A stretch of DNA of 64,000 nt from contig JAKZHN010000004.1 of NCBI GenBank assembly GCA_037179335.1, positions 1,240,001 to 1,304,000 of the forward strand, written 5' to 3'. The position numbers were made by a program, and so were the translations under genes. Below, in pieces: positions 21,548-33,600 of this stretch (position 1 is its first letter; every line of letters starts with the position of its first letter). The notes beneath the pieces were generated by a model that ran no database searches, was not told where the DNA came from, and worked only from the letters and a program-made list of their open reading frames with translations. This DNA is from Cyclaneusma minus. Taxonomy: Eukaryota; Ascomycota; Leotiomycetes; Marthamycetales; Marthamycetaceae.

Positions 21548-22825
21548 ATGGACTCCACGTACAGGCCATGCTGCTACTGTCGCCAGAAGGTGATGTTCGC
21601 CATCATGGACACTCACTACGACTCCGAAGAATGCTTCCGCAATCGACCTCCTCTTCCCGTCGACCATAACCCATTGCTGGACCCCGAGCTCTCTGCCAAC
21701 CCCGTCTCTAGCAACAACGCCGTCCCCGCCAACGATCCCGAGACGAAGAGCGATGGCGTCTCTGGTGGTGAGAAGAGAAAGCACTCAGAGACCGAGAACG
21801 ACGCCGAGAACGACAACGACGACGGATCCCCGGCAGCCAAGAAGGGCAAGGGCAAAGCCAAAGCCTCAATGGTATGTGAAGCGAATTTCTTAGCAATATC
21901 TCCTCTCTCTCCTGCCCCGCTTCCGTCACCCAATCTTAGTATTTCCTGCTTCTGTTATTGCTTCTGCTAACGACTCTCTCTACAGCCGGAGACCGAGGAC
22001 GAAGTCATGGAAGACGTCGACGACAAGGTCAAGACCTCGCCAGCCAAGAAGGGCAAGGGCAAGAAGAAAGCCGATGACGAAACGAAGACTCTGGCAAGCA
22101 AGAAGGGCAAGGGTAAGGGCAAGGCCAAGGCCGACGACGACGACGTGAAGACTCGGGCAGCCAAGAAAGGCAAGGGCAAGAACAAGGCAACGGTATGTAA
22201 AGATCCCATCGTACCAGCATCGTCTCTAGCACCGACACTGAAGCCCCTGTCACTTGATCTTGTAGCTCTTGCTAACACTTCTGATCCACAGTCCACCACG
22301 ACCCCCGCCAAGGGTAGATACCCAGCCGAAATCAAGAACCTCCTGGAGCGCTTTCACAAGGATAAGCGCACCGAGAACCGCGACCCCAAAGTCAAGCCGA
22401 CCAGGGAAGAGATTCAAAGGATCGTGCTTCAGACCGCCGAATTCTCCCGTTCCCTCGATTATCACCAGGTCTACCACTGGTTTGAAGACAGACGTCGCCC
22501 CGACAGAATCGAGAAGTATGCCGCTGCCGACGCCGACGAAGCTGCTGGCAAAGCCAAAGGTACCAAGGCTACCAAAGCCAAAGCTGCCAAAGGCAAAGGC
22601 AAAGCTGCCGGAAGCTCGACTGCTGCCGCCGCCCCCAGCGCTACCGAAGCCCAGACTCCCGGTGGAGACGCAGGTCCTTCGACGGCTGCCTCGCGCGCTG
22701 CACGCCGTGAGAGGGACGACGACGAGGAGATGCAGGACCTCCAGGTGATGCAGGATCTCCAGGACATGGAAGACCAGGAGATGGAGGACCAGGAGGACGA
22801 GGACAACAACGAAGACGAGATGTAG
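21548..22825 (+). CDS. ZH12: intact zinc-motif/homeodomain protein (type member)
   Basis: Exons 21548-21871, 21986-22192 and 22292-22825 (phase 0; GTATGT donors, CTACAG and CCACAG acceptors) give 354 residues. It starts MDSTYRPCCYC with C-x2-C-x11-H-x5-C. The linker has four Lys/Gly-rich units of the AAKKGKGKxKA type separated by acidic spacers. The homeodomain starts at RYPAEIKNLLERFHKDK and ends YHQVYHWFEDRRRPDRIEKY. It is followed by a Lys/Ala stretch, TEAQTPGGDAGPSTAAS and a Gln/Asp/Glu/Met tail. The second intron is 99 nt with no stop in frame, so its retention would add 33 residues. The frame is also open upstream to ATG 21392 through another C-x2-C. A basic linker plus homeodomain suggests a chromatin or transcription role; this is inference. 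Confidence 0.7.
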
Positions 22826-22890
22826 GGGGTAAGGGGGGCGTAAGACCTGGGTATGAGCAGCGTAGGAGCGCTCCAGGCAGCCGGGGGGTG
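22822..22890 (+). repeat. Shared 3'-flank block (ZH12)
   Basis: The reverse complement of this block matches 7645-7704 almost base for base and also the blocks beside ZH4 and ZH6. As in those genes it starts at the stop codon. Just beyond it (about 22957-22990) a GCGTTGC-TTT motif repeats several times. Confidence 0.85.
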
Positions 22891-23559
22891 GGAGAGTACA
22901 TGGGAGTGATACCGCGCCAAGGCACTTATGTTGCATTGCAGCAGCTGATCGAAATGCGTTGCCTTTGCGTTGCTTTTGCGTTGCCTTTCCGAATCAAACT
23001 CGTTTTCCACCCAAGTTTCCACCTTCCAATTGCATGTATGACTGAAATGTGAGGCTATTCCCACAAGCGTATTCATCTTTTCGTATTTGTTGAAGCACCA
23101 AGCTTTGCAAGCTTGCTTCTGAAGTTACAGCTCCAGATACTAAAGTAAGTTTTTGTTAGCAGCTATCTCTTTGGGAATATTGGACATGTAGCCGCGTTTT
23201 CAGCTCTCAACGTCAACCAGGCAAAAGTAACTGCGATGTGTGTGGATAATTGTACCCGTGAAGTTTGTCACAGCTTGACCGGAATTTGAACCTAGGCCCT
23301 GCGTAACGAAACGGCATATGGGAGCGGGAGCTTTGCCTGGGTACGGTAGCTGCAGACACAGCCGGTAGCTCCATGAGCCGTGATCGACCAGATCGAGATG
23401 ATACTCACGTGGTAAGGACTACAGACTGTCAACTTCCGTAAGTAATTTCAGTAGGGAACAGCTAGGGTATTCTTGCCCATGGGCCATTTGCTCAGATTAG
23501 AGAATTTGGAACTGGGGCTCAATCTCTTTCCCACGGACGTGGACCTTATATCTATCTAC

Positions 23560-23655
23560 TCGCTGAGAAAGAACTAGTCGCTCTTTGTGCTGCAATTAGT
23601 TAAGGGTAATGCCAATGCATTGTGATACCCTAGCAAACCAAGTCAGTTAGAGGCA
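23560..23655 (+). repeat. tRNA-like dispersed repeat, copy 2 (no B box)
   Basis: CGCTGAGAAAGAACTAGT followed about 55 bp later by CTAGCAAACCAAGTCAGTTA matches the order and spacing seen at 13610-13700. The B-box end is not preserved. The surrounding 22.9-25.78 kb holds no supported gene. Confidence 0.45.
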
Positions 23656-24429
23656 AAGGTGCCAGTGCTACGCAAAGCCGCCGCACACAGTCAAAGCTCC
23701 CTACCCCACGCAGGTAAAGTTCCCAATGTTATGCAAAGCTATCGGTGTCAGGCAGATATACCGGACACAGAGAAACCTACCGGTCTTGTGCTACCCTTCA
23801 TTCTCAGTACGGCTTTCCGCAGCATGACGATCACGATCCTTTATAACTAAGCTTTTACTCAACTTCCCTTCAACCAAATGGTCACCTAGGACCAGTCCGT
23901 TGTATTCTACAAAGACCTGGTGTCAAATGCTCGAGACAAAGCCACCCATACCGACGGAGATCTGAAAGTGTCTTGCTCCAACGCAAACCTACCGGATGCC
24001 AACCCCCCTCATAGTTCGCAGACAGTTTAACATCCAAGTTAGCCCCTCACCCTCCATGTCTTCTTCTTCCCGTTCTTCCATGCCACTCATCCTCATCCTT
24101 GCTCTTCCCACCCTGCCGTTCCACTCCCTTTTCCACGACCCCCTCCCCAATCCCGAATTTGCCGTCTCTCCACTTCGGCTCTCGTCGATAGTTTGACTCT
24201 GCTGTCGTTTGTTAGGCTGAACTTCATGCTCAATTCTACGTCCTTTGAGAATCGGAATTGCTGGAACACAAACAGAATGTCCCCATCCAGTGACTTTCTC
24301 TGGATGACGGAGAACAAGAACCGCTCTGTACTTCGATCTGGGTCGTTCCTCGGCGCTTCCTCAATACTTCTGGTGGAAATCGTGAGCTCTGCCGTTCGAA
24401 AGTCTGGGAATGGTGTTGCTTTTTATAGA

Positions 24430-24620
24430 GGTTGCTGGGAGTGCATTGAGGTACCCCTGAAGCCCGACTCATGTGAGCAAAAGTCACGTGTTCTGCTCCA
24501 TGACAGTATCACTTAGCCAACCGGGAAGTCCAGAAATCCGGCCCTCGAGCTATAAAAGCCCCAGGTATCCCCAGTATTTGCTTCCTCATTCTTAGTTTTG
24601 CTTTCCTGTCGCCCGCAATG
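24430..24620 (+). repeat. Solitary copy of the 42-46 kb repeat unit, with TATAAAAG
   Basis: GACTC-TGTGA-CAAAAGTCACG, then CCAGA--CGGCCCTCGAGCTATAAAAG in the same order match the reverse complement of about 42130-42290, the left end of the tandem array. The TATA box (about 24552) is followed within 80 bp by ATG and a six-codon frame. It is probably a dispersed promoter-bearing repeat. Confidence 0.5.
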
Positions 24621-25125
24621 CTGAGACTGAGAAAATAGCAAACAGGAAGGAGGATCTCCACGAAATGAAGTTTGCAGTTTGCCCACGAACATTGAAGATC
24701 TAGTTGAGTCAGCTATTCATGTCATTTCTTTATGCTGCCAGTTTGCTAGCACTCCAGTAACCCCATGACCAACTATACCAAATTCTGCTGACTGGTATTC
24801 CCACCTACTGTCGCAAAACCCATGACTGCTGCCGTGTGTTGCACCTGTCTGTCGTGATTTTCAAATCCTGTCAATCTGTCAAGAGTCCTCAAACTAACAG
24901 TCTCCCAATTATCCGAACACTTACAGTCCTAATTCTACACCTTTCAAAAACCCGCCAGCATTCAGCCCAGCCATCTAATCGCTCGCAATCAAAAGTCCCA
25001 AAGTGTTGATGCTAACCAACACTTTCAGTAATCCACGGCCTAGATTGATAGTTCAAAAATAACAGCGTCAGCCGCCGCAGCTTGCCAAAATCAAAAAGAA
25101 CTTTTAAGAAAAACAAAAACAAAAA

Positions 25126-25262
25126 TATGGAACCGGGAATCGAACCCACAGCCACCATGCATTCCAACAGTAGATTGATTCGAACACAAAGGGTGTCTCC
25201 TCCTTTTCGGGACCGCAAGTAAACCAACTCAGCGTTGCCTCTACCGCCAGACCATGTGTCTG
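25126..25262 (-). repeat. tRNA-like element (minus strand)
   Basis: On the minus strand, an A-box-like TGGTCTGGCGGTAGAGGC is followed about 95 nt later by GTGGGTTCGATTCCCGGTTC, a good B box, and by a T5 stretch. The internal AGTAAACCAACTCAG (plus strand) resembles the AGCAAACCAAGTC block of the other copies. Arms do not fold into a proper tRNA, so I call it a SINE or tRNA pseudogene. Confidence 0.45.
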
Positions 25263-25779
25263 ATAATTCCAAACTATATTGATAGTAAAAAACTTGCTTA
25301 AACTTGTCTAATATCATGCTTTGCAAAATTCTGTCCCCAAGAGCCTCTCGCCTCTCGTCTCACCCATCCCTCGCTTCCTTGCTTTCTGCATTCTGCCCTC
25401 TGTCCGCGCCCCTTTCCCCTGCTACCCCCGAACTCGAAGAAACCACCCATGCGGGTGCAACAAAGGCGTAACTTCGTAAAGTGTTCTATCGTAAAAGGTT
25501 GACCAGGAGTCGGAAAAACTGAAGTCCGAGGCGATTTCGGCGTTTCACTTCGTCATCATCTCATCACAACCCAGACTTTTCCACACTCAGCACAACCATG
25601 AAAGTTCGGTCCATACCCGAAATTTATACAAATTGAATGAGAGATATAGAGCTACACTAACGCCATCCGCTATGCTACACACCCTTTCAGTCATCCCCAA
25701 CAGCGACAGTGCACCGCGAAGGCAACGAAAACCCCCAGAACGAGATGAAATATTCTCGTTTTCCACGCTCCTCCCTCCT

Positions 25780-28700
25780 TCATATCCCCTGCACTTTCCG
25801 ATAACTCGGCGGCCTAACCGCCCTCCTCACCAACTTAACCACATACGGCGGAATCAGCGAAATAGCCAGAATAGCCCCCAAGCGCCACCAGAAGCCCCTA
25901 TATTCCCCAACCAGTCAGTACACAACAAGAACAACAACAACCAAGAACACCCATACAAGCTCATAAGGCCAAGGGATCGGGGAAGGGCAGAGAAACTCAC
26001 AGCGTAGCCATAAACCCCAAATCAAAATACTCCCCCAAAAACGGCACGCTCGCAAAATAAACCACCAGCGTCCCCGCAATACTAACCACCATCCCCCAAT
26101 GCCACGTCGTAATCTCCATCGCCGCCATACACAGCTCATTCACAATCAGCGCCGTGAAGCTCACCGCCACCATCCTCGGGCTATCCACATCCGTCAGCAA
26201 CTGACTCAAGCCCTGGATAATCCCACCTTGGTAGATCGACACAAACACCCATACGAAAAATGTGCGATAGCTGAGACTTCGTCCAGAGGTGAGTTCTTTG
26301 TAGAGCTCAGGATAGAGGTTGGTGAGGGTGGGCGGGACGTCGGTGTCGAGAACGAGCGAGAAGACGGGAGCCATGGTGTAGACGGTTGCGTAGCCTACGA
26401 GAAGCCAGTTCTTGTACAAGCCTTCGGGCTCAAACTGCAAGGCGATGGAATACATCGTCTGACAAACTGCAATGATGATTCCACGATGTATAACAAACTG
26501 CGCCAGCTTGGCACTCCGCTTGTAGCTATTCCGTCCATGCCACACCAAGAGCTTGGTGAGATGTGCAAATTGCTCGATGCTAAAATCAGCGGCGAGGGAG
26601 GCTTGACGACCCTCTTTGCCGACGATGCCAACACCCACGTCGGCGGCTTGGATCATAGACACGTCGTTGCCGCCGTCACCAATGCAGCAGACGCGCTTCT
26701 TGGTGTATTCGCGGATCAATTTTGCAACATCGGCTTTTTGGGTGGGTGAGCAGCGACATGCTACGACTGTTGGCAGCTTCACCGCCAGACTGATAAACTC
26801 TTCGCGGAAATGGGTAAGAAGCAAGGATAAGCTTTCGCCGTCGATCAAAAGACAAGCGTCAGTTTTGCTGCGCAGGAAATCTAGATTGTCTTGTGCCATG
26901 TCTTTGCGCTTGAGCTTGGCGACAGTGTGGACGTATTGGCCGCGAGCAACAAGTTTGGCAGAGACGGCGACGCAGCGGGCGGTTTCGACTTTGTCGCCTG
27001 TGAGCATCCAGATTTTGATGCCGGCGTTGCGGAGGAGTTCGAGGGAGGGCTTGACGTCTTTTTGTAGCTTGTCTTCGACACCGGTGACGCCGAGGAGCTC
27101 GAGGTCGCGCTCTAGGAACTGTGAGACGATGCGTGTCATGCCTGCATCGCGATTTTGTATGGCTAGGGAGGCTTCGCGGTAGCGGGCAGAGAATTCGTGG
27201 TATTGTTGGGAGGAAAGGCGTTTTCGGCCGACGACGAGGGTGCGGAGACCTTCGCGGGCCATGTTGGCGGTCTCTTCGTCGAGCCAGTCGTTGGCTGCTA
27301 CGATGGAGGTCATTACTGTGTCGGCACCTTTTTGGTAGAACCAGATTTCGCTGTGTTCGGAAATAGGGGCGGATGTGGATTCGGTGCCGTCCGTGAACTG
27401 GATGATGATACCCATGCGCTTGCCGTCTGAGGTGAAGGGGAAGACGTCTAAGATCTTGACCTTGACGACGACTCGGTCGCTGTCAACGGATAGTAGGGTC
27501 ATGCTTTTGCGATCTCGGTGAGCCAACTTCAGGCCGACGGCTTCGGTCCAACGCACGATCGCAATTTCGTCGGGCGAGGAAGCTTGGTATGATGTTATGA
27601 TCTGTCCATTCTCTTCCTCGGCTGTTGGCGTGACATTGTGGCACAAAGCCAAGGCCAGAACCACATCGCGGACTCGAGATCCGATCTCTCTTCGAGTACG
27701 AGTGGCCGAGGTTGTTGCTGATGAGGAGTAGTTTGATGACGGAGTCATGAGGACTTGGGAGCCGCCTTCTCCTGCTGGAATAGAAAAGCCCTGCTTGACG
27801 TAGCCTGCGACTTCATCCATAGCCTCGTTTGCATATGAAACGGTTCCAACGTGGATCTTCTTCATTTCCATCTCGTTCTGTGTCAGAGTACCTGTCTTGT
27901 CACTGAGCAGATACTCGATTCTCCCAAGCTCTTCGGGAATTGTGCTGGTCCTCACCACAGCGCCTGGCATGCCACGGTCGCGTTGGATAAACCATGAATA
28001 CACACTTTTCCCCATATCCAGATTGACTCGCAAACTGATGGGTACGATTGTCGAGAACAGAACCAAGAATCTGAAGATTCTGATATACCATTCATTGCCA
28101 AAGCCATCAGCAGCAACGAGAATAATGGAGAGAGCCAAGGTGAGAGCGCAGAGAATCTTGACCAGGGAATTGATCTCCCATTCCAAGAGACCAGTCTTTG
28201 ATCGAGAGGCAGAAGTAGATAGTGCAGCACGAGTTTGCGGCCCAGTGTACACGATGACTGCAATAGTGATCGCACTAGAAGCAAGCACAGTGTTGGCCCA
28301 GGCAGTGTTGTCAATGCCCAAAGGTGCGGTTTGAACATCTTCAGAAGTATTGTCTTCACCACCGACGGCGTCGTAGACGCTGCTCCTTTTGGGGAGAAGC
28401 TCAACCGTTCCCAAGAACTCGTTGACCCTTTTGTCTGGTTTGCCAGCAATGACGCGGAGACGTGTGAATTCTGATGTTGGCAGAGATTGTGTCATGGGAG
28501 ACCCCATTCGTAACTTCCAATCCGTCTCTCCGTCCAACTGGTCAGTCCTGATGAACGTTTCGCCCACATCTTCAGCATCGTTATCCGCAGCTTGGGCGTC
28601 TGGGGAGTCCGATGCCGAAGCTTGTGGCTCGGCATCTGAGACATCGAGCAGATTTTGGGTGTCCTTGGGACGTTCCTCGGAAGCTTTCGGACTAGATGGA

Positions 28701-29821
28701 TCGACCGGTTCATTGACATAGCTTTTCAATATGACAACATCCGCCGGGATACGCTGGTCTTTCCCAAGTCGCAAAACATCGCCGACTCTGAGATCACGAG
28801 ATCTTTTCGTGATCTCCGTGACGTGGCTGGATGGCCCCGACAGTCCGCTACCTTCCGTATTCTCCTCCTCTTCCTGGATATCACGCAAGCGGTCCCGTTT
28901 GCCCTTCTTCGACTTTTTGTTGGACACGGACTTTCTTTTGGCATCGTAAGGGGCTTGAGACCCAAATCCAGGGTCGTCAAACCGCAGAACAGTATAAGGT
29001 TCTGAATTTGCTTCTGCATCTCTTCTCCGTCTCCCAATATCATCCATAGCTTCTTTCCCTAACGTTATCGCCAATACGAAAACTAGAGGAGCAATGTAGG
29101 TCGAAAGATAGCCGATTCGCAGAGCCGGAATGATCTGCGATAGGGCTACTAGAAGAAAGTACATGTTGAAGAAGAAAGAGAATTCATTGTACAAGGTTCG
29201 TGGTAGGAAGCTCCATGGCGTATATTTCGCATTGGAGACGGCATTGGGAGGGAATCGTGTCGCCTGAGCGGCGCCGACTTGTATTGTTCTCGAGGAAGCT
29301 GGGTCATGTTCCTCTGTTTCCGCATCATCATCCGGGAGTTTTGGCGCAGACTCTCCTGTTATGAAGCCCGGCAAACCAAGCTGGGAGCCAAGGGCAGAGA
29401 TGTTTCGGCGCACACTGAGGCTCGGCCGTGATGTATCGCCCTTGTGCCCTAGAAGCGGCCGATCGTCTTCTGCATCATTACTCCCCCCTGAACCCGCTCC
29501 ATCCGCACCAGTATCCTCATCTAGCAGCCCGCGCAGATCCTCATCCCCAGCACTTCGATTGCTCCCGAGCTCCCCGTAGCCGCGCCTATTCCTGTTATTC
29601 CGCAGACCCCCCATACGGAGCTTCCTCAAGGGTATGCGACCGCTGCGTTCCTGCTCTGCACGCCGGTCGTCTTTTGATCGCCGCGGTTTGGAAGGGTTCG
29701 GGGACGGTAGCGCAGAATGGTCTGTCCGGGGGTCTAGTTCGTCGAGGTCGAGGGCGAGATCTTCGGAGTCGGAGCCATCTCTGCGCTCATCCGGGCGGTT
29801 GGCAGATGTCGAGGGCGACAT
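25780..29821 (-). CDS. NEO1: Neo1-type phospholipid-translocating P4-ATPase (flippase)
   Basis: Exon 1 is 29821-26001 and exon 2 25897-25780, joined through a 103-bp intron (GTGAGT donor, GTACTGAC branch point, ATATAG acceptor). The protein has 1312 residues. Without the intron the frame would end at MATL and lose the last transmembrane helices and the VRPPSYRKVQGI end. Motifs: DQLDGETDWKLR at about 427-438 (P4B/Neo1 signature; Drs2-type enzymes have GETN), phosphorylation loop DKTGTLT with Asp641, SSPDEIAIVRWTE, MLTGDK, and GDGGND at about 1048-1053. The long N-terminus is charged and disordered. Neo1 proteins flip aminophospholipids in Golgi/endosome membranes and support COPI and endosomal traffic without a Cdc50 subunit (family knowledge). 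It is divergently paired with SEC16. Confidence 0.95.
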
Positions 29822-30649
29822 GCCTCATTCTCACGCAGGGTATCTTCAATTCGCAGGGCTGTGGCTTAGCCAATTTCGGCGGGTGACGGTAGAGGGGAAG
29901 TGGTGTAGCAAACTGGACGGGCTTGCCCTTGCAGCTTGGGCGTCGTCTAGGCCAGCCTCCTTTTGCAGTTGGCGTGGTGCGGATAGCTTGGCCGGTCTAA
30001 AACATCATTCGTCGCAGTTGAGGACGTCTACCATGGGAGAGCTGTCGGCCGGGTAAGGCTGCCACTTGAGACGATCACATGATCAGCCTCGTCAACACAG
30101 AATGCGGCCACCTTGCCTTCTGTCACGGATTAATTTTTATTCTTCAAATTTAGTCCCGGCTAGTAGAGTTACTCAGTGGTATCTAAGCCAATAATATCTG
30201 TGAACGAGTCCATGTCGAGTTTTTAAAATCAAATAGATCGATGCACGACCTGCATCGCTCATCGTGCAGCACACTAGCGGGAGCTGCTGCAATGATGACA
30301 GATCCTCGAAGCTGCGCGCTGACTTTCCCGCTGACTGCTCTACTGCACCTCCTTTGAGCTTGCAAAATTGGTGTTCAACACTTTCTCAGCTGCCACCAAG
30401 TGCTGGGAGCATGTATTCTAGACAACAATTCCAATCGTCTATTTTGCTGAATCATTTTGCGCCGATTGTCCTATAGGTACGGTCACTGCCTCGCGCTTGA
30501 AGATACTGCTTTCCGATCTCATCTCCACCACAACGGCTGGGCCCATGCGACATACTCAAACCACAGTTGATGCTGACATGGCTACAGCTACCAGTGATAC
30601 CTTGACTTCTTTCCTAAACCTTTAATAATCCAAACTTTCCATCCCAGCC
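29822..30649. promoter_or_regulatory. Divergent NEO1/SEC16 intergenic region
   Basis: These 828 bp separate the two start codons and must hold both promoters and leaders. No clear TATA box is evident. A small inverted repeat, GCACGA...TCGTGC, lies near 30243-30265. Open frames here are short and look like chance. Confidence 0.55.
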
Positions 30650-33600
30650 ATGTCCGACGACCATTCCAATGCGTCGTGGCATCCCGCCTTCATGCCGGAC
30701 TCGAGCGTCGCGAATTCTGCCAACCATCAAACTTCGCAGACGAGTCCCGACACCACTGAGGCCGCGCACGATATGAACGAAATAACAGCTGAAAAAGTTG
30801 AAGATACGAACGATGTCACGACTGGCATTGAGGACGCGGAAAAGGAGGCTCAGGATCTTGACCACGGACGAACAGAAACGCTTGCCAACGAGGACGACAA
30901 GGCCGCAGAAGGTCTGGAAAACTTGCGCGAAACGCCCATGACCTCTACGGAAGACCCCAAAGGCGACGACGTTGACGAAATACCCGAATCCCACCCGGCG
31001 CAAGACCCAGAAGCTGCAGTGCACGAGGCCGAGGAATCCCACGCGGAAGAATTACCAGAGAAGACGAAGCTCTCTTCCCATGTGCCAATGAATTCCGTGG
31101 GCTCAGTGAACGGGATATCTTTCGCACAGACGGCGACCGAGAGAATTCTTTCGGACGGAGAGGATGATTTCGAGCCTGAACGGAGATTCTCCAGGACGGA
31201 CATAGACCCTTTCAAGTTCATGGCAAAGTCGGACCGTACGAACTCGTTTCCAGTCGTTCCGCCAGCGCAACATCCTGCTGAGCCACCCATATCGAGCCCT
31301 TTAGCCCAGAGCCAAGCTGAAGGACTGTTCAACGAAAGCCAGCCTGAGGAAAGGGATCTTTTCGCAGATGACAACGCAGAAGATGACGATTTCTTTGGTC
31401 AGAACAACAACGCCGAGGATGAAACGGACCCGTTCCAGCATTCAGGAAATACGGCGGATGAGCAAGAATTCACAAGAACAATTGGCGGAGATTTGACCGA
31501 AGAGCCGGATTTTGAGGCCCGGTACGAAGAGGGCCTTCCTCTAGTCAGCGCTGAGGAATCGGTGGAGGATGGCGAAAAGCCCCTTTTTGATGAAGAACAT
31601 GACGAGGAGTCATTTTTCAACTGGCCTCCCAGCGGGGGAGATGCCGCAAATGACCCGCCGGGCCCTGGTCATTTGGAGAGAAAGTCGACCGCACAAGTTA
31701 TGGACTCGATGCAGTATCAACCGCATGAGCAAGTACATAGCCCTATTCCTGAAGAGGAGGAAGAAGATGCTGTTCGGGGTTCTCGAAGCTCTTTTGACTT
31801 GTCGACAGGTGGCGGTATAGCTGCGTCCAGAAGCACCGTTCTTTCACAGGTTTTTGGTGATCCTGAAACCCAGCTGGGTGAAGAGAATCAAGTCGCATCT
31901 GCAGATAACGAACTGAATGATGTGGACCTGGCAGAAAAGTGGAAAGCGGCACTCGCAGAGGACGATTTATTGGACGATACTGATGACCTGTTATCCGACA
32001 CTGCCGATCCAGAACCCGCTGCTGGTATAGATCTCTCGGCCGTCTTTGGTAGTGATGACGAAGGGTTCCTAGAAGATGATGACGACGAACCGGCTGCCAT
32101 TGCTGCCGCACCAATTCGAGGTGGCAACGGACAAGTTGTTGGCTTCGACAGGTTGACCGGCGGAGCAGCTGGAAACGCCTCTACCATTTCCAATAGATAC
32201 ACACCGGAGAGCGCAACCCCGCAACCGCAAACAAAACCAAGGAACTTGTATGCCCCTGAACCATTTCCGACAGATGAGAGTGGGCTAGGCCGACAGCCAA
32301 GTCCCCTCAATTTTCAAACGACTACTGCCGGAATGCTTGGGGATCTGGCGACTCCTCCGATGTATTCTAGTGCCTCCCAGCAACAGAGGCCAAAACCACC
32401 ACAAAAAGCACAAAGCTTTGTTGATAAAGCGAAAGGTGGCTATGCCTCTCCATATGACCTCCCTATGGATGTTGTCAAGAACAGAGTGCGGCCGAGAGCG
32501 AATGTTCAACAAGTGTCAGCATCATATGGTACTTCAGCAGCTTCAGTACCACCACCACCAAGAAGTGCGAGCATGTTCCATCAGGGGCCTCCTCCACCCC
32601 CTTCCAAAACTCCTCCAGTTCCTAGTCAATCATCCCTGGCCCCTCCGCCAGCAAATTCAAGGCCTACATCCAGTGAAGGTCCAACGCTGAAATCCAAGCC
32701 CAGCTTTTTTGAGGAACTTCTCATCAAGCCTAAGGTCAAACCAACGGGACGTTACAGCCCTCAACCAAATCAACAATTCCCTGGTGCTCAGGGTCCACCC
32801 CTTGCCCCTCCTATGGCCACTCCTTTGGCCTCTCCTATGGCACCTCCACCCAGCCAGGCCTTCCCTCCAAAAGCCCAGCCCAGCAACTATACAACACAGC
32901 CAGATACAACCGGGAGTCCAGCGCTAGTTGCACCTCCTCGTGCAAGCCCTTATGCTCCAATACAAGGGGGAAGTATGCCGCCGCCGCCACTACCGGCGAA
33001 CCAAAACCGCTATTCTCCTGCCCCACCAGCACCAGCGACACGCCGAACTGAACCAATGGCATATTCAAGGCCTCCTTTGACTAGTCAAAATTCTTCTCCG
33101 GCGTTTGCTCATTTCCCTCGAACTTCCAGTCCCCTAGCTCATTTTGAAACAGCGCCGCCCCCAGCTCAAGCACCAGGCCACGCTAACACTGGGGTTTCGA
33201 GTGGTAGACACGCCAGTTACTCGTCTTTGCCTACGACGCGTGAAGTGGAAGAGGAGGAACCAGCCAGGCAGCCAGGTTCCAATGCGATTGACCTGACTCG
33301 TGAAAGTTCGCAGGCCGCACGTTCCACTCCACCTCCGGGTAGAAGCTTTTCCTCGAGATATTCTCCATCGAAGAGCTCAAGTTCCAGCTATGCACCGCGA
33401 CCGGCATCTAACAACGTTTCTCCCGAGAGAAATTTTGAGCCCCCGCGCCGAGCTATGACACAGTCGCCGAACGCATCAATGAGACAGAACGTCAATCGTA
33501 TAGACCCATACCAGCGTCCATCTACGGCCCAAGTCTCGCCTTCGCCCATAGGCGGGGCTGGCCCATATGCTTCGTTTGCGGAGCAGACTCGCTCACAAGG

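Noticed and set aside
26099..29886. Plus-strand frames opposite NEO1
   Set aside because: Antisense shadows; every P-type ATPase motif is on the minus strand.
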